Below, one piece after another: positions 36,251-48,553 of a stretch of 64,000 nt of DNA (position 1 is the stretch's first letter; each line of letters opens with the position of its first letter). The notes beneath the pieces were generated by a model, which was not told the origin of the DNA, did no database searches, and worked only from the letters and a program-made list of their open reading frames with translations. The position numbers were made by a program, and so were the translations under genes. Source of the stretch: Anoplopoma fimbria (taxonomy: Eukaryota > Chordata > Actinopteri > Perciformes > Anoplopomatidae); assembly GCF_027596085.1 (NCBI RefSeq), contig NC_072467.1, forward strand, positions 14,067,976 to 14,131,975, given 5' to 3'.

Positions 36251-37796
36251 GGAGAATTGAGGAAACCAACAACGCCACCTGGGGAATTCCACCCCAGGAA
36301 ATACAAGTTTAAGACCCTTAAGATAATGATTTGAGAATTATTAAAGGTACACAGATTAGTTACTGATATCAGGCAGAGACATGTTTTGTAATATTAACCA
36401 AAGGTTTTATTAAAGAATCAAAGAAAAATAATCAAATATGCAGGAAAGGGAGCTGCAGGGGAGATATTAATGGACAAATGAAAAATACTGGAACCAGTAA
36501 GGGATTTTAAGTTATTCTTTATTACATTTTAATCTAAAAAGGCCTTGCTAAAAACTGTAAAACTAGATCACAAGCTATTATTCTAAAATGTCCTATCCAA
36601 CAAACTAAACTGTTGCGTGCCCAGGGGTGCTACCAGTAACTCACCTCAGGTGCAAAACAGCATTTCTCAACAGAATGGTGCAGTCTACACTCTTATCCCA
36701 GTGTTCACACATGCATACAGTGTAGGGACCTAGCCTCCCAACAATGGCACTTCACCTAAAGAAGAAGGGAACTAATAGCAAAAACAATCAAGACAAATAA
36801 AACCAACCCAGTTTGTTGAACAATATAAATGAATCACATCATGTTAAACAGGCAAAACAGACAAAGAAAAACAGCAAAACCAAACCATGCAAAACAACAG
36901 CAGGTGAACCTACAAATAAAAAACAATGATTAACAGGGCTCATCATGCTGCAAAATACTACAACTCAAGATGTTGACTACTTACCACCTCATATATGGGG
37001 TATTTACATGTGTAGTCACTCAAGAGCAGGACAAAGATGGTGTTTTCTAAAACAATTCAGCCAACAAGTTAGTCCTGTGTTAGAATAGGTGGCTGTATCT
37101 CAAACTTTGCTAACTGATCCCATGAAATGCATACCTGTAACCTGAAAACCACTAGGAGCCAGCACTGAGACAGGACAGGTGCCAAAAAGGACAGAGGCCA
37201 TGCCAACAGGTGCCTTTTATCAGCTGGCCTTGATTAGGAAATTGGTTGGGGGAGGAGCAAGCCTAAGGGCTGCGTTCACAATGATACACACTATGCTTCA
37301 TAAGCTGGGGAGCATTCCCCACCACACATGCATTGAATCCATTTCTGTAAATAACACACATGATATTCATATCCAACTATTCGTATCACTTTCTACATAT
37401 TAATCACCAACATTATAGCTTTAATAGCACATTCGCAAGTGCAAGAAACTAACCAAGGTCACATCATAATCTTTGCTTTATTGTCTGCTGTTTTCTTTAT
37501 TTTTTTGCCTTCGGTCTTTTCAGAAACCTCTGGACTGATATCACAGACATCTTCCTCTGCAGCTACTTTCTCTTGCTGTTTGTAGCAGAGGAACTCTTGA
37601 GAGTTAAGCTCTGGGAAACTTTTTTTTTTGGGGGGCGGGCAGAAGCAAACCCAAGGATATAAAAGAGATCTTTGTGAAAGGAAGAGATATTTAGTAAGCC
37701 TGAGCTGGGACTGAGTGTGGAGTTAAGGCCAAGCCTCCAGTGCCTTCCCCTCCTGTGCTCTCAACCACTCGCACAGAAGACACTGACTGCCTCCCT

Positions 37797-37920
37797 TGTT
37801 CTCTCTCTCTCTCTCTCTTTCTCCTAGTGTCTGTCTTCTCATGCACACTGTCTCTACACCACATTCTGTGCGTTCTTATCTCTGTTTTTTCCCCCCTTTT
37901 CTCACCCAGCCACTCTCTTG

Positions 37921-37975
<55 letters not shown>
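37797..37975 (+). repeat. Two (CT)n tracts
   Basis: CT repeats at 37800-37820 and 37919-37975 within a pyrimidine-rich stretch. Confidence 0.95.
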
Positions 37976-37978
<3 letters not shown>

Positions 37979-38934
37979 GCACCCACTGGATCTTCTCCAT
38001 GTCTTTGAAAAAAGAAGATACTGTCAGAGCTCTAGCTTAGCGCTACGATTCACAACTAGCATGGCAGCCTGCCAGGGCCCAGCAACCTGCTGTGCTCAGT
38101 GGAGTACATTTAGCTTTGCCCTGATATTCCCTTTCAACTGCCGAACCAGACTTGAAACCAGCGGCTCTTCGTCAAACAAAAGCTTGGATGTGTTACGATT
38201 GTATTCTAAATGCTATTGCTATAGCTGTCCACTATAATTACACTCTGCTGCTGTTTATCACTGAGCAGGTTACACTGGAGTCATCGTGGTTTAGTGCCTT
38301 GCTCCAGGGCAGAGCAGCACACTTTCATTTTCATGTTACTCTGTAAAATGATGGTCCTAGATTCACATACGAACCTGCAAATGTCACCTCGGAGTATTAA
38401 GCCATACAATACTATACATCTCTTTCAACCTGAACTGTGTATACAGGAGTGATTGCAGGTCTGTAGTGTGTATACACACTATGTATGCATAATGTTAATT
38501 TCGATTTTCTTATCCCCAGAAGAATTAGAATCATCCACCACCCTCTTATAATTGCCAATCTCCTGGACTACTGCCACCCTGGTAGCACAATTGGTCCATA
38601 TTAACTAATATGTTTTAATGCAATGTATTAATATGGCACTGTCACAAGACTTAAATCTATCTAATGTGTATTGGTAAACAATAATTTATCTCGAAATTTC
38701 TCAGGAGAATGAATGTGCATAGAATGCTTAAAACTCTGTCCTTTAGGGGGCGCTAGAGGAAAGATTATGGAGTGTCCTACAATGAAAAGTGTTCATCCTC
38801 TGCGCAGCCTGAAATTGCTCTGTATATTTCATTATAATCTATTTTCAAACACAGGACTTTCATCCAGGAGACTGCTGTCAATGTTGACTTATTTTACCAG
38901 ATTTGTTTAGTTAATAATCAACTAACGCCAGTTA

Positions 38935-40270
38935 TGTAAGTTGTTTTGTTGCCTAAACATAACCATGTTCTTTTATTGCCTCAAACTAAAAAAGCAGGTT
39001 TTTTTGCCTAAACCAAACCAAGTAGTTTTGTTGCCTAAACCAAACTAAGTAGTTTTGTTAAGTTTCGGGGGAAAAAAACACGTTGGAAATTTATTTTACA
39101 AGGAGACTGTGTGCATGCAATGCATGAGCATAAACTTTACGTTTCTTGAAAGTTTTGTGTACGAGGAAGTTTATATTGAAAAAGAAACACTATTCATGTC
39201 ACACAAGTGAAAACTTACACGCTGACCATGACGCATCCAAGCTTCTTTAAATTCATATCTGTTATCTGTTCATTTTGAGCTGCAAACGTTTGTTCAATAT
39301 GAGTTTAACTTTTGTAAAATGTAAGCAAAACAACAGTTTTTTTAATTGTGCATTTTTGTGTAAATTTACAAGGGAAGAAAAGGAAAGAAAAGACAACATA
39401 ATACATAATTTACATATTGGGTCAAATAATTTAAAACAGTAAGAAAGTCAGACAGGAAATAAACTCAAACAATACAGCTCTGTACTAGGTAAATGTCTGC
39501 TAAAGAACAGACTCCTTGGAGATGCTCCACTTCTGAAGCTCTTCCATTGGACATCGGAACCCTGACGTAGGTTACATAACTAACTTTACTTATGTATGTC
39601 AAGCATGTATCACGCATGTAGCATAGCACAACTTATCCTTACACAGCAGTTTCTATGATCTGGTTTTCCTCTTGAAAGACAGCAACACCTGTCAATTTCA
39701 GCTTGTTATATACATACAGACATTTCAAAATAAACTTCCGTCTTCACAGGAAACTTTAGGTTTAGAAATATATAGTAAAATACTTAGGTTTAGGAAAAGA
39801 TTGTCAAATACTTAATTAGGTTTAGGCAACAAAATAACTTGGTTAGGCTAAGGAAAAGATTGTTGCTTGGGTTAAAATAACTACGGAAGGGCCGTTACTG
39901 AAGTACACAAGTTACATGACAAATAAATCAACACTGACCTGAACCTTGCCTATCCCTCAATATCTAGCAATTACGGCACATTATTTTTCTTTTAGCTACG
40001 AATGCTGAATGAGACCAGTCCGCCTTGCCTACTTAAATACATAACAAACGTCCATGTCTGAACCCAAACCAATCTTTTACAAAACCTAACCAAGTTGTTT
40101 CCTGTGAACATGGTTCAGTGTATTTTGAAAAGAGGGTGTATGCATGAAAAGAGCGAAAATTGTCACATGCAAAGGTGACGCTAGAGGAAGCATGTAGGGC
40201 TTCTGACCAACTGGCGGTATTTGACAAGTAGGGAGTGAGAAAGTGTTCAAACATGACACTCAACTGAGGA
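38935..40270 (+). repeat. Cluster of 65-bp-family and companion repeat pieces
   Basis: Repeated phrases gttttgttgcctaaaccaaa / aaaccaaaccaagtagtttt (38940-39060), unit pieces at 39065-39200, reverse pieces at 39700-39860 (aaataaacttccgtcttcac, gtttaggcaacaaaataact) and forward again at 40070-40160 (aaccaagttgtttcctgtga). Inverted and direct copies are mixed. No coding capacity. Confidence 0.6.
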
Positions 40271-40828
40271 CAAACTAACCAAACAATTAAGATTAACAAT
40301 GTTTCTTAAAGAAATTTGTCTGCCTCTTTATTGACACGTTTGAAAATAGTTTTTTTGGAATGCTCTGTTCTCCGGGCGACTTATTATCCAGCTCAGGCAT
40401 ATCTATATACACACTGTTGGGTCTGATATCACAGCATAGAAGATGAATTTCCGAATGAAAAAAAATAGCAGTTCAATCCAATAAATCAGAGTGTAAACAA
40501 AGCTGCTGGTGTTTTAGCAGTGGGTGCTACACACACTGGGCCAGGGGAGAATCAGCGTTTTTGCAGTGTACTGACTCACAGTGTAGACAACCTGTCTTGC
40601 TTCATTGCCATTCACAGCACACAGACAGAGCACAAACACACACGCACTCACACAAACACACGAGTTGCTGTCATCAGTATGCTAGACGTACACTCTCTTT
40701 CCCGTCTGTCTCTCTCCTCCCTTCCTTTTTCTCTCCGTCTCTCTCAGCCACATAAGATGGAGATCAGTGTGCATGTCACATCCCCTCTGTCCTAACAGAG
40801 TCCCAGTGTGTCTCTACATGCCCAACCC

Positions 40829-40831
<3 letters not shown>

Positions 40832-40918
<87 letters not shown>
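40832..40918 (+). repeat. (AC)n microsatellite
   Basis: About 87 bp of perfect AC, 75 bases upstream of the candidate exon at 40994. Confidence 0.98.
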
Positions 40919-40919
<1 letters not shown>

Positions 40920-40993
40920 CATTCCACAAGGTGTGTGTATGTGTTTGTGTATAATCAGATTACAGGGACTTTCTGTATGTTTCTGTAGCCGAG

Positions 40994-41092
40994 CTCAAGG
41001 TCACGCTGTGTTAGGAAAAGGACGAGGAGAACGGAGCCCCCGACCACGGAATATATTCAAAAACTACGCAACAGGTTGTTCGATGCGTTCAG
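40994..41092 (+). CDS. Candidate unannotated in-frame exon of the agbl1-like gene (speculative)
   Basis: A 99-bp segment that could be spliced between exons 8 and 9. The possible acceptor is the AG at 40992-40993 (tagccgag), and the possible donor is gtgtca at 41093; a shorter version with donor gttgtt at 41075 (81 bp) also keeps the frame. It starts by supplying the one base that exon 8 needs and ends two bases into a codon, as exon 9 needs. The translation is protein-like and strongly basic: SRSRCVRKRTRRTEPPTTEY, then IQKLRNRLFDAF. The frame stays open to a TGA at 41157-41159, so an alternative terminal exon is also possible. Against it: the splice sites are weak, an AG lies just upstream (40986-40988 is TAG), and I know no counterpart in the family. 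Confidence 0.3.
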
Positions 41093-41765
41093 GTGTCAGT
41101 CATTACAGATGCAGGTTGTGCAGACCAAGCTTTGTTCCGACCCACACTGCTCATTTTGAAATTCCAACAGAGATCCCAAAGTGCCCAAAGATAGCGAATA
41201 CGTCAGGGTGAAATGTGTGTAGAATAATGCAACAGACGTGTAGAATATTTCAGTTTGATGGAGTGTAAACATACAATTTTTGGTTCTCAATATGTCACCC
41301 AGTGTAAAAAAACGTACGACATTCTGGAACAGGATATAGGCCTCTATGTGATAGTTTCATACAGATGCTTTGAGGGTCCGACTGCAATTATGTTTTTCTT
41401 CCGCTACACCTTACAGATGTGTTCTGTAAATCATATACCTTGTGCTCACCTCCGAGAAAGAAATAGTTCCCAAAAGGGATATTTGATATGTTATGGTTTT
41501 CAGCCTGTCAGCTCAGCTGTCAATCATACGCTGACGTGCCCCTTCAGAATCAGACTGAAAAAAAAGCCCTTTTATTCTTCACTTTTATTATATTGAAAAC
41601 TTGTTTGAAAGTCACTGTGACATTATGTTTCACTTGATTAGTTTTCAGTTGGACTTGTAACAGTGTTCAAGAGGATTGTGGTGTTGTTTGTTTGATGATT
41701 AGAATCTCTACAATCCCAAACAGTATTAGGGGAGATCAGGGTTGGTTGGCACACTTTTCACTCCC

Positions 41766-41785
41766 TGGTTAGAATATTCTAACCA
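41766..41785. repeat. Perfect 20-bp palindrome
   Basis: tggttagaatattctaacca reads the same on both strands. It lies in sequence with ggttggttggcacac and, 120 bp on, ggggttagttggcacattg, so it may belong to a decayed MITE. Confidence 0.8.
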
Positions 41786-42039
41786 GCAGCAACTTAAAAG
41801 TTATCAGATTGAAATACACATGTCATAATGCACACAAATGTTTTATAGTAGATGATTTGTGATTAAAGTCATGTTATGCATTTGTGCCATCAAGGGGTTA
41901 GTTGGCACATTGTTAAATGTTATAGTTATGAAACATGTCATTTAAACAAGAACCAGAAAACATGAACATTTAATAGAAAAGCTGCCCTTTAAAAAACCAA
42001 ACAACTTGTGTAACATAAAAAATGTCATATAACAAGTAA

Positions 42040-42425
42040 GCTTGTTGGGTTTCTTACGTATGCGGCAATAGTTAAGTGCATAAGTTATGTAACAAAAAAG
42101 TAAGTATGGTAGTTCCATAGTTAAAGAAGGCTACATTACTTACCTGACAAAAGTGATTTAACCTAATTACCTACATACACAACTTAAAATAAGTCACTGT
42201 TGACTTTAGTGGTGTCATGAGTGAAATTCTCGCCTTTTTTTACCCATCCAGTCCCCCACGACCTCCTCCTTGCGTGGACTTAATCGCTCACCTGACTTCC
42301 TCCTTTTACTCGCCAAATTAACAGCCACTTAGAGCGTCATAGTTTGACACGTATGGCCGCTGACTAAGCTGCTGTATTTGACGAGTTGGTAGTAATTATT
42401 GGCTTTCAGGAAATAGCCCAAGTGA
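42040..42425 (+). repeat. Decayed dispersed repeat piece
   Basis: Contains gtgcataagttatgtaacaa, ccatccagtcccccacgacc, gctgctgtatttgacgag; related phrases occur at 770-1200, 40180-40250 (reverse) and 52610-52930 (gtcaaataccgccacttgg). Family not identified. Confidence 0.4.
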
Positions 42426-43138
42426 CAGCAAAACCAGCATGAACACTACCAGGACCCTGAAACTTAATCAGCTAAATGGAATTTAGCCATCATTCATTTT
42501 ATCATTTACACCCGTTTACACCAGTTACACCTTTTCTACTGTGACATGGCAAAATTTCTGCAGGAAAAGAGACCTGCAGTTTAACAGTTAAAAACCCAAA
42601 CATACTTAATAGCACCTCTCAGGACTTAAAGCCAGAATCAAACCCATCGACCAATCGAACCCATAGTATACGTATGTGCTGTCTCACTTTAATACATTCA
42701 TGTCATAGTGCCATCGTAGTCTTATACGTTCCAGACGCCTACAGGGATGTATTAAATGTATTTTCTCCCCTTTTAGTTATTTGTTTTTAACAGTTAAAGG
42801 AAGCCATAAATTCCAAAGAAGGAGACAAACAGGAGAAACAAGATGTAGAGGGAAAGATGTAGTCAGAACTGGTCAATGCTAAGAAACGAAAGCCTGTCTG
42901 TATCAGTGAATGGAGAAAACAAAAAAGACAAAGGGCAAAAGTGTTTAACGACATCCTTATGTCACCACAAGAAAGAAAGAAGAAAACCAAAGATGCAAAA
43001 GATGTTTGAATTCATATTTGCAAATGTTTTTTTTCTATGGAAGGATACTCATTCTGCTTGTTTGACCTGAAAGATTCCCACAGTGTGTTTTGGTAGGCGT
43101 CAATAAACACAACATAACTCTCTTCTTCTCCCCTGTAG

Positions 43139-43421
43139 CTGTTTCGAAGACGACGAGCCACCGTGTGTCGAGGAGATTGAGTATTCCACAGACTGTCCCG
43201 CGCTCAAAGGCGCCGATCTGGATTCCGACGTCAACAGCAACACGGCCAGCGCTGACGAAGAGGAGGAGGGCGACGAAGGGCGCAGGGGAGAGAAACATCG
43301 GCAGTCGAGCGGGAATGGCCTCCTGTTCCCTCACCTGATGCGGCAGGCCTCCGACGAGATGCTTGGCGAGAAAAGAAACACGTGTACCAGTGTGAGCGTC
43401 AACGGACAAATATTGAGTTAA
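43139..43421 (+). CDS. agbl1: agbl1-like carboxypeptidase, last coding exon (acidic C-terminal tail and stop)
   Basis: The acceptor ttctcccctgtag ends at 43138. The first base completes Asn. It is followed by CFEDDEPPCVEEIEYSTDCP, a Ser/Asp/Glu-rich tract around DSDVNSNTASADEEEEGDEG, a short basic patch (RRGEKHR) and a final segment ending VNGQILS, then TAA at 43419-43421 (93 codons). EDDEP..VEEIEYS corresponds to the motif D.DEP.FLEEVDYS that I recall near the C-terminus of CCP1, which supports a true last exon. The tail is rich in acidic residues and probably disordered. The exon is GC- and CpG-richer than its AT-rich surroundings, as expected for coding sequence. Confidence 0.88.
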
Positions 43422-45840
43422 AGATTTGTGTTATGGAATAAATCTTTATAAAAACAGTCAGACCTGCACTCACATTGAGGAAAATCAACAATGCTATCAT
43501 GCCTTTTATTTAAAGCTGAGAAACAGAATACAGTTTCAGAAAGTCCAGGATGAAAATCAGGTTCTAAATGATTCATTATCGACTGGTCTCCAAAGAAGTA
43601 TTTTATGGTTGGTCAAGATAGTCTTAATGTTGTGGACTGGTCTCATCCAACCAATTAAAAAACATGGGTAGAATCAACCCATTCCTGTAAGGAACACACA
43701 CACTATGGAAATGGATTATTTCACCAAATCAGGAAGTAGCTTGGAATTAAAAGCTTCAAACCTGTTTAACTAAAATAAATTTTAAAATCTTCTCCTAACT
43801 CTCTTAACCAAATCTTAACCAAACAGGGAATTGTTTAGGAATGTAGAGGAGTTGAATCCCGATGGTTGAGGGCGTAAACCTTTATGCACCACCTTCAATT
43901 GCACACCAATATTCTCTTTGCACATATGAACTCATTTCCATTCTCCGAACCTATCAGCTACTGTTCTGAGGACGGGGGTTCCGTGGGTTCTGGGTATCTG
44001 GTGGATATCCGGGTCAAGACTTCCTTTTCTGTGTGCTGCTTATTGTTAACAGTAACTTGAGATGTGAGACTGGAGTTGGAGTCAAGAGATGTTGTGTAAC
44101 ACTTACACAACATCTTTGTTTACTTTGTTTCACTTCTTTGTTGACTTTGTTTCACAAGTAAACAATTCACACTCTAATTTGAAATAGTAAAAAGCTAAAT
44201 CGTCGTCGGACAATGGATGTTGGGTTCCAAGATGGCCTTCCTCTTCTGCTCTTCACACAGACTATTAAACTGTATTCAACCGAGGCCTACTCGAACGTGA
44301 TTGGTCAACATTAGTCGGACTACAACAAGGAACTTATCAAATGGTATATTCCGTGGACTAAAAACTGAAACCAGAACTCTTCAGATACAAAAATCTTGTC
44401 CTTTTGCCTGGTATGTTCTGGATATAAATGTAGAATATCTGTCTCCGTATACAGTATTGATGTATTGACCCTCATTCAATACTGCTCTAAATTCAACAGT
44501 GAATTCAAAAAATGTATCAGATGTTTTATTTAAAATCTTTGGATCAATGTTACACTGTCCGAATTGACAAGAAGATCTCTTTTGGAGGACTTTTTACAAA
44601 TATTCATGATCCCCAGGAGATGATTTTATGAAGTTGACCCCCAGACCTTCCCTCTACAGCTACCATCAATTCAAACTTTAGTCAAAGAGTAGACTTCTGT
44701 GAAATGACGTGAGGGCATTCATGGTCTCCGGCAGATGAATCCCAATACTTTTGTTTATTCCTTGCCACCAACAGGCCAAAATGTCCACAAATGTTTTCTA
44801 AAATGTAATGAGCACAAACTTGCTCTCAAAAGGCTGAACCCTTTCCAATTTGGGGACTAAATGAGCTTCCATTTTGTGCCACCCTAAAGGTCACAATGTA
44901 AACTCTGCATAACATTTTATGTACAGTGTGATGCGGTTTGTATAAAATGTGCTGAGCACAATCATGTCCCCACAGGGATACACTGTTTCTTTTTGTTATT
45001 TCTGCCTCAAAACCTTTCCCAGCCTATCAGTGGCTTTTTATGAAGTAAATCCGTGTTTTTTTACACTTTAAATATGCTGCAGACAAAGCACTCTACGCAC
45101 AACTCCACTGTTTAATTATATAAATAAAATATAATTAAAAAAAAAATTTGAAAGTAAATTAATATTAACCCCAAGATAAATGCTTAAGGCACATTATTAT
45201 GCCCCTTTTCATTTCTGTTTTCTTTCACAGCCTCAAAACCAAACAAAAAATGGTTTACAGCACCTCCCTTATAAACACTATATCCCGAATGAGTCTTTAG
45301 ACAAACGATTATGACTGTTAATGTAGTTTAATACAGAGACATGTTATCTGCTGACTGGAACCAGGCTGCTGTCACTGTTGTGGTGGAACGTAAAGCTTAT
45401 GTAGGGACCTGAAGAAAGCCCACCCACCCCCCAGGACTCATCATGGAGACAATCCGTTTTATGCAAAGAGAAGCAGAGGCCTTTGTGTTAATGTATCTTG
45501 GATTATTTGCATGTAATCTTGCAAGCTTTTAGCAAAAATAAGCTGTACTTAATGAAACACCTTCTTTTCTTTTTTTTTAAACACACATTAGCAGTGGAAA
45601 AAATTGGTACTTTGACAATATTTTAACTGAATTTCTGCATGAAACATGTATATTATGTGTATGGTGGTGCTGTGATCTTGTTCAGGTTGAACATTCAGTG
45701 TGAAAGGTTTGTGTAACAGCTATATGTACGTGTTATGGTCTAGATTTTATTTTTTAAGATATTTGTTATTTGCAGTGACACACAAGTAATGTGTAACTAT
45801 GTGAAGCACTTAGAATAAATGTGTTTGTTTTGTTTGTCAG
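43422..45840 (+). other. agbl1: Probable 3' UTR of the agbl1-like gene
   Basis: Non-coding sequence after the stop. An AATAAA at 43437-43442 lies only 16 bases past the stop, unusually close for the main poly(A) site. A second good candidate, AATAAA at 45814-45819, is followed directly by a GT-rich downstream element (gtgtttgttttgtttgt), the classic arrangement for cleavage and polyadenylation. I therefore extend the 3' UTR to about 45840; transcripts ending early are also possible. I see no other gene in this stretch. Confidence 0.5.
45814..45837 (+). terminator. Polyadenylation signal with GT-rich downstream element
   Basis: AATAAA at 45814-45819 followed immediately by a T/GT-rich run up to about 45837. 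This is the best poly(A) context downstream of the agbl1-like stop codon. Confidence 0.5.
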
Positions 45841-46159
45841 ATGTGAAGTTTGTTTTCAGAACAGTAAAACGTTGAACCAAGGAATATATCATGCTTTGTT
45901 AATTTTGTCGTCACTGCTCGGAAACACCGTTTCACCATACATTTTGTTTGTTGTGAAGAAATACATTTTATTACATGCTTTTTTCATGAGGAGTACTAGA
46001 CAAACGGAAACACTGAATAAATTTGTTGATCAAAAAGTGAGTTGACTGACATGGAATTTGAAAATGCAAACTTTTCCTTTCGGTGACATTCAAATCCCCA
46101 AACCAATCCAATGGATGGATGTTTTTGAAAAAGTCCTGAGCAAAAGCTATAAATCTGTC
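45841..46159. other. No feature recognised
   Basis: AT-rich sequence just past the predicted poly(A) site. I see no coding or repeat signal that I can support. Confidence 0.6.
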
Positions 46160-46560
46160 ATACACCTATGACTGCACTCGCACCCACCCCCACCAACAAC
46201 ATCATCCAATTTGTGGATGACACTGCTATGGTTGTTCTTATCTCAGGAGGAGAACAGGCGACCTACGGAGATGAGGTCCAGAAATTGACAGCACAAAAAC
46301 AAAAGAAGTCATCATTGGCTTCAGGAACCATGCCCTGCTCTACATCAACAGAATCCGTGTGGACAGGGTTCCCATCTTTAGATTCATAGGAGAACATCTC
46401 GGGGACCTCTCCATGTCTGCAAAAACCACTGTGGTTGTTTGGAAATCAGCAACTTCCTGAGGTGTTTCAGGGATAACAGGGAGGAAGAAAAGCTGCTGGT
46501 GGCCTTCTACCGCTCCTCCATCCAGAGTGTACAGGGGTACTGCATCTCAGTGTGATATGC
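46160..46560 (+). mobile_element. LINE reverse-transcriptase fragment
   Basis: Plus strand reads NNIIQFVDDTAMVVLISGGE (the F.DD core of a non-LTR reverse transcriptase), then, after frame changes, RIRVDRVPIFRFIGEHLGD and EEKLLVAFYRSSIQSVQGYC, which match the C-terminal part of fish LINE ORF2. Degenerate and truncated on both sides. Tandem 27-bp repeats follow directly and may be its 3' tail. Confidence 0.75.
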
Positions 46561-46577
46561 TGGCTGCTCAGCAGATC

Positions 46578-46678
46578 TCATTCATTGTAGTGCAATAACT
46601 ACATTCATTCTAGTGCAACAATTACATTTATTCCAGTGCAATAATTACATTCATACTAGTGCAACAGTTACATTTATA
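46578..46678 (+). repeat. 27-bp tandem repeat, about four copies
   Basis: Copies alternate attcattctagtgcaacaat, tacatttattccagtgcaat, attcatactagtgcaacagt. They start right after the LINE fragment. Confidence 0.8.
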
Positions 46679-46689
46679 TAAGTAGTAAA

Positions 46690-46800
46690 CGGTAAATGGA
46701 CTTGTACTTGTATGGCACCTTTCTAGTCTTTAGCCACTCAAAGCGCTTTTACACTACATGTCATTCACCCATTTACACCCATTTGTACACTAATGGCACA
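46690..46800 (+). repeat. Dispersed repeat (aaatggacttgtacttgtat)
   Basis: Reads ggtaaatggacttgtacttg, cacctttctagtctttagcc, actcaaagcgcttttacact, acatgtcattcacccattta, ending near aatggcac. The same family occurs at 7180 and 54475. It is a very common fish interspersed sequence. Confidence 0.75.
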
Positions 46801-48176
46801 GTCTCAAGAACAATTTAGATTTAAGTGTCTTAAAATACATCCCATACCTTCTGAATATTAAGTATAAAAACACAAACTTAAAAAAGCAAGTATAAAAACT
46901 AAAACTTAAAAAAGTAAGAAACACAGACATGGGCTAGAGGAGCCGGAGATCAAACCACCTGAATGTACACAGTGGATTTCTCGCTTCAAAAACTCTCCGA
47001 AGGGATTTAAGTGATAACATAGAATACAAAAACACAAAAAAACGTGCTTGTTTTTAGACCATAGACTGTATGTTCCGGCGCTTTCCATTGTGGGACACAA
47101 TGGGCAAGGTAGACCAGTCCAATGCATAGTGGAGATTTTTTCTGAATCAAAAAGACAATCAGGTATTTCTGAATTCTGCAGACTGTGGTTCACAGCATAA
47201 AATGTCCAGTATACATTTTCTTTTGACAGTTTATTGACATGATAACAGCAACATTTCTACAGTTTCGATGTCTGCATTGGTAGAATGTCACTGACATGAA
47301 AAAGGTAAATGCTTTTTTTCGAATTCAACATTGTTTCTGTATAAAATTAAAATCTCTCAAGCTAATCTCTGTTGACCAAATCCCTTAGTTTGTTAACAAA
47401 GCTTTTATTTTGAATTAATTGCGGTACGGTCTTATGTAAAATGCAGTGACTTGCCTGGCTCAATAAATTGCAGTATCGGGATTTTAATTTTTGGATTAGT
47501 ATTATTACTTACAAATGAGCACAAGATTCTTAACCCTTTTTTCTGTCTGAAATAAATGAAAATAAAATGGACATTATGAAAAACAATCTATGTAGAGAGA
47601 AAGGGCAGGTAGTAGTGGACACCACACACGTAAGCCGCACTACTAAAGCTTGCATGTGACTGAACGTCTGGTGACAAGGTAATGGCAGATAAAGCGCCCA
47701 ATTATCCTCACTGACATCAGTGTAAACCTTGTAAGCCCAGCATTCTTGGGGGCCAAATTGGGAGTCAAGTAAAGATAAATATTAGAATGGCTTTATGTGG
47801 CCAATGTAATGTGTAAATGAATACTGTTCTGCCTGTTTTACTTTGTTGAATGGCGTTAAAGGACAGGTCTATTTTAAGGGTAGACTCACTTTAGGGGGGG
47901 TTCCTTCCAAATCTACTGATAATAAAAATAAAGATAAACACTGTCCTAGTTGAACTACAACTCAACTTTACATTCTTCATCAAATAGCACTCATCAATTT
48001 GACCATGATCTTCCTGGGAGGACTATAAATATTCCATGCTCTATAACACATAATCTATATGCTGAGGCTGATGTAGGAAACAGAAACGGAGACTTCAGAA
48101 CACATATTCCAGAACATCACAGTATAATATGCACACGTTATTGAAAAAAAGCCCTGTAGTCTGTACAATGTGAAGT
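46801..48176. other. No gene recognised
   Basis: AT-rich intergenic DNA. A scrap of the accatagactgta repeat occurs at 47058-47072. Nothing else that I can name. Confidence 0.6.
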
Positions 48177-48553
48177 GAAGCTGTGATGGAGCTGTGATGG
48201 AGCTGTGATAGAGCTCTGACAAAGCTGTAATGGTGCTGTGACGAAGCTGAGATGGAGCTGCGATGGCGCTGTGATGAAGCAGTAACAGAGCTGTGACTGA
48301 GTTTTGAAGGAGCTTGAGTTGAGACTGAATTTAGATGGAACTGTGATGGAGCTGCGATGGAGCTGAGATTGAGGTGTGACGGTGCTGTAATGGGACAAAG
48401 TTGGAGCTTTGACAGAGGTGTGACAGAGCAGTAATTGAGCTGACGTTAAGTCGAGATGGAGCTGAGACGAAAATAGTGACGGAGCAGTTACGGAGGTGTG
48501 ACGGAGCCAAGACAGACGTGTGATCAAGCTAGTGATGTAATGTAGCTGTGATG
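48177..48553 (+). repeat. 11-bp minisatellite, about 33 imperfect copies
   Basis: Units of 11 bp near ctgtgatggag (ctgcgatggag, ctgagatggag, gtgtgacggag, cagtaacagag). The period is kept over about 375 bp despite much point divergence. A minus-strand open frame across it (Ser/Leu/Thr-rich) is a by-product of the repeat. Confidence 0.93.

Noticed and set aside
37740..38237. 165-codon plus-strand open frame with Leu-Ser runs
   Set aside because: It is driven by CT microsatellites and shows no recognisable domain.
43035..43409. 124-codon minus-strand open frame
   Set aside because: It is antisense to the last coding exon; no supporting signals.
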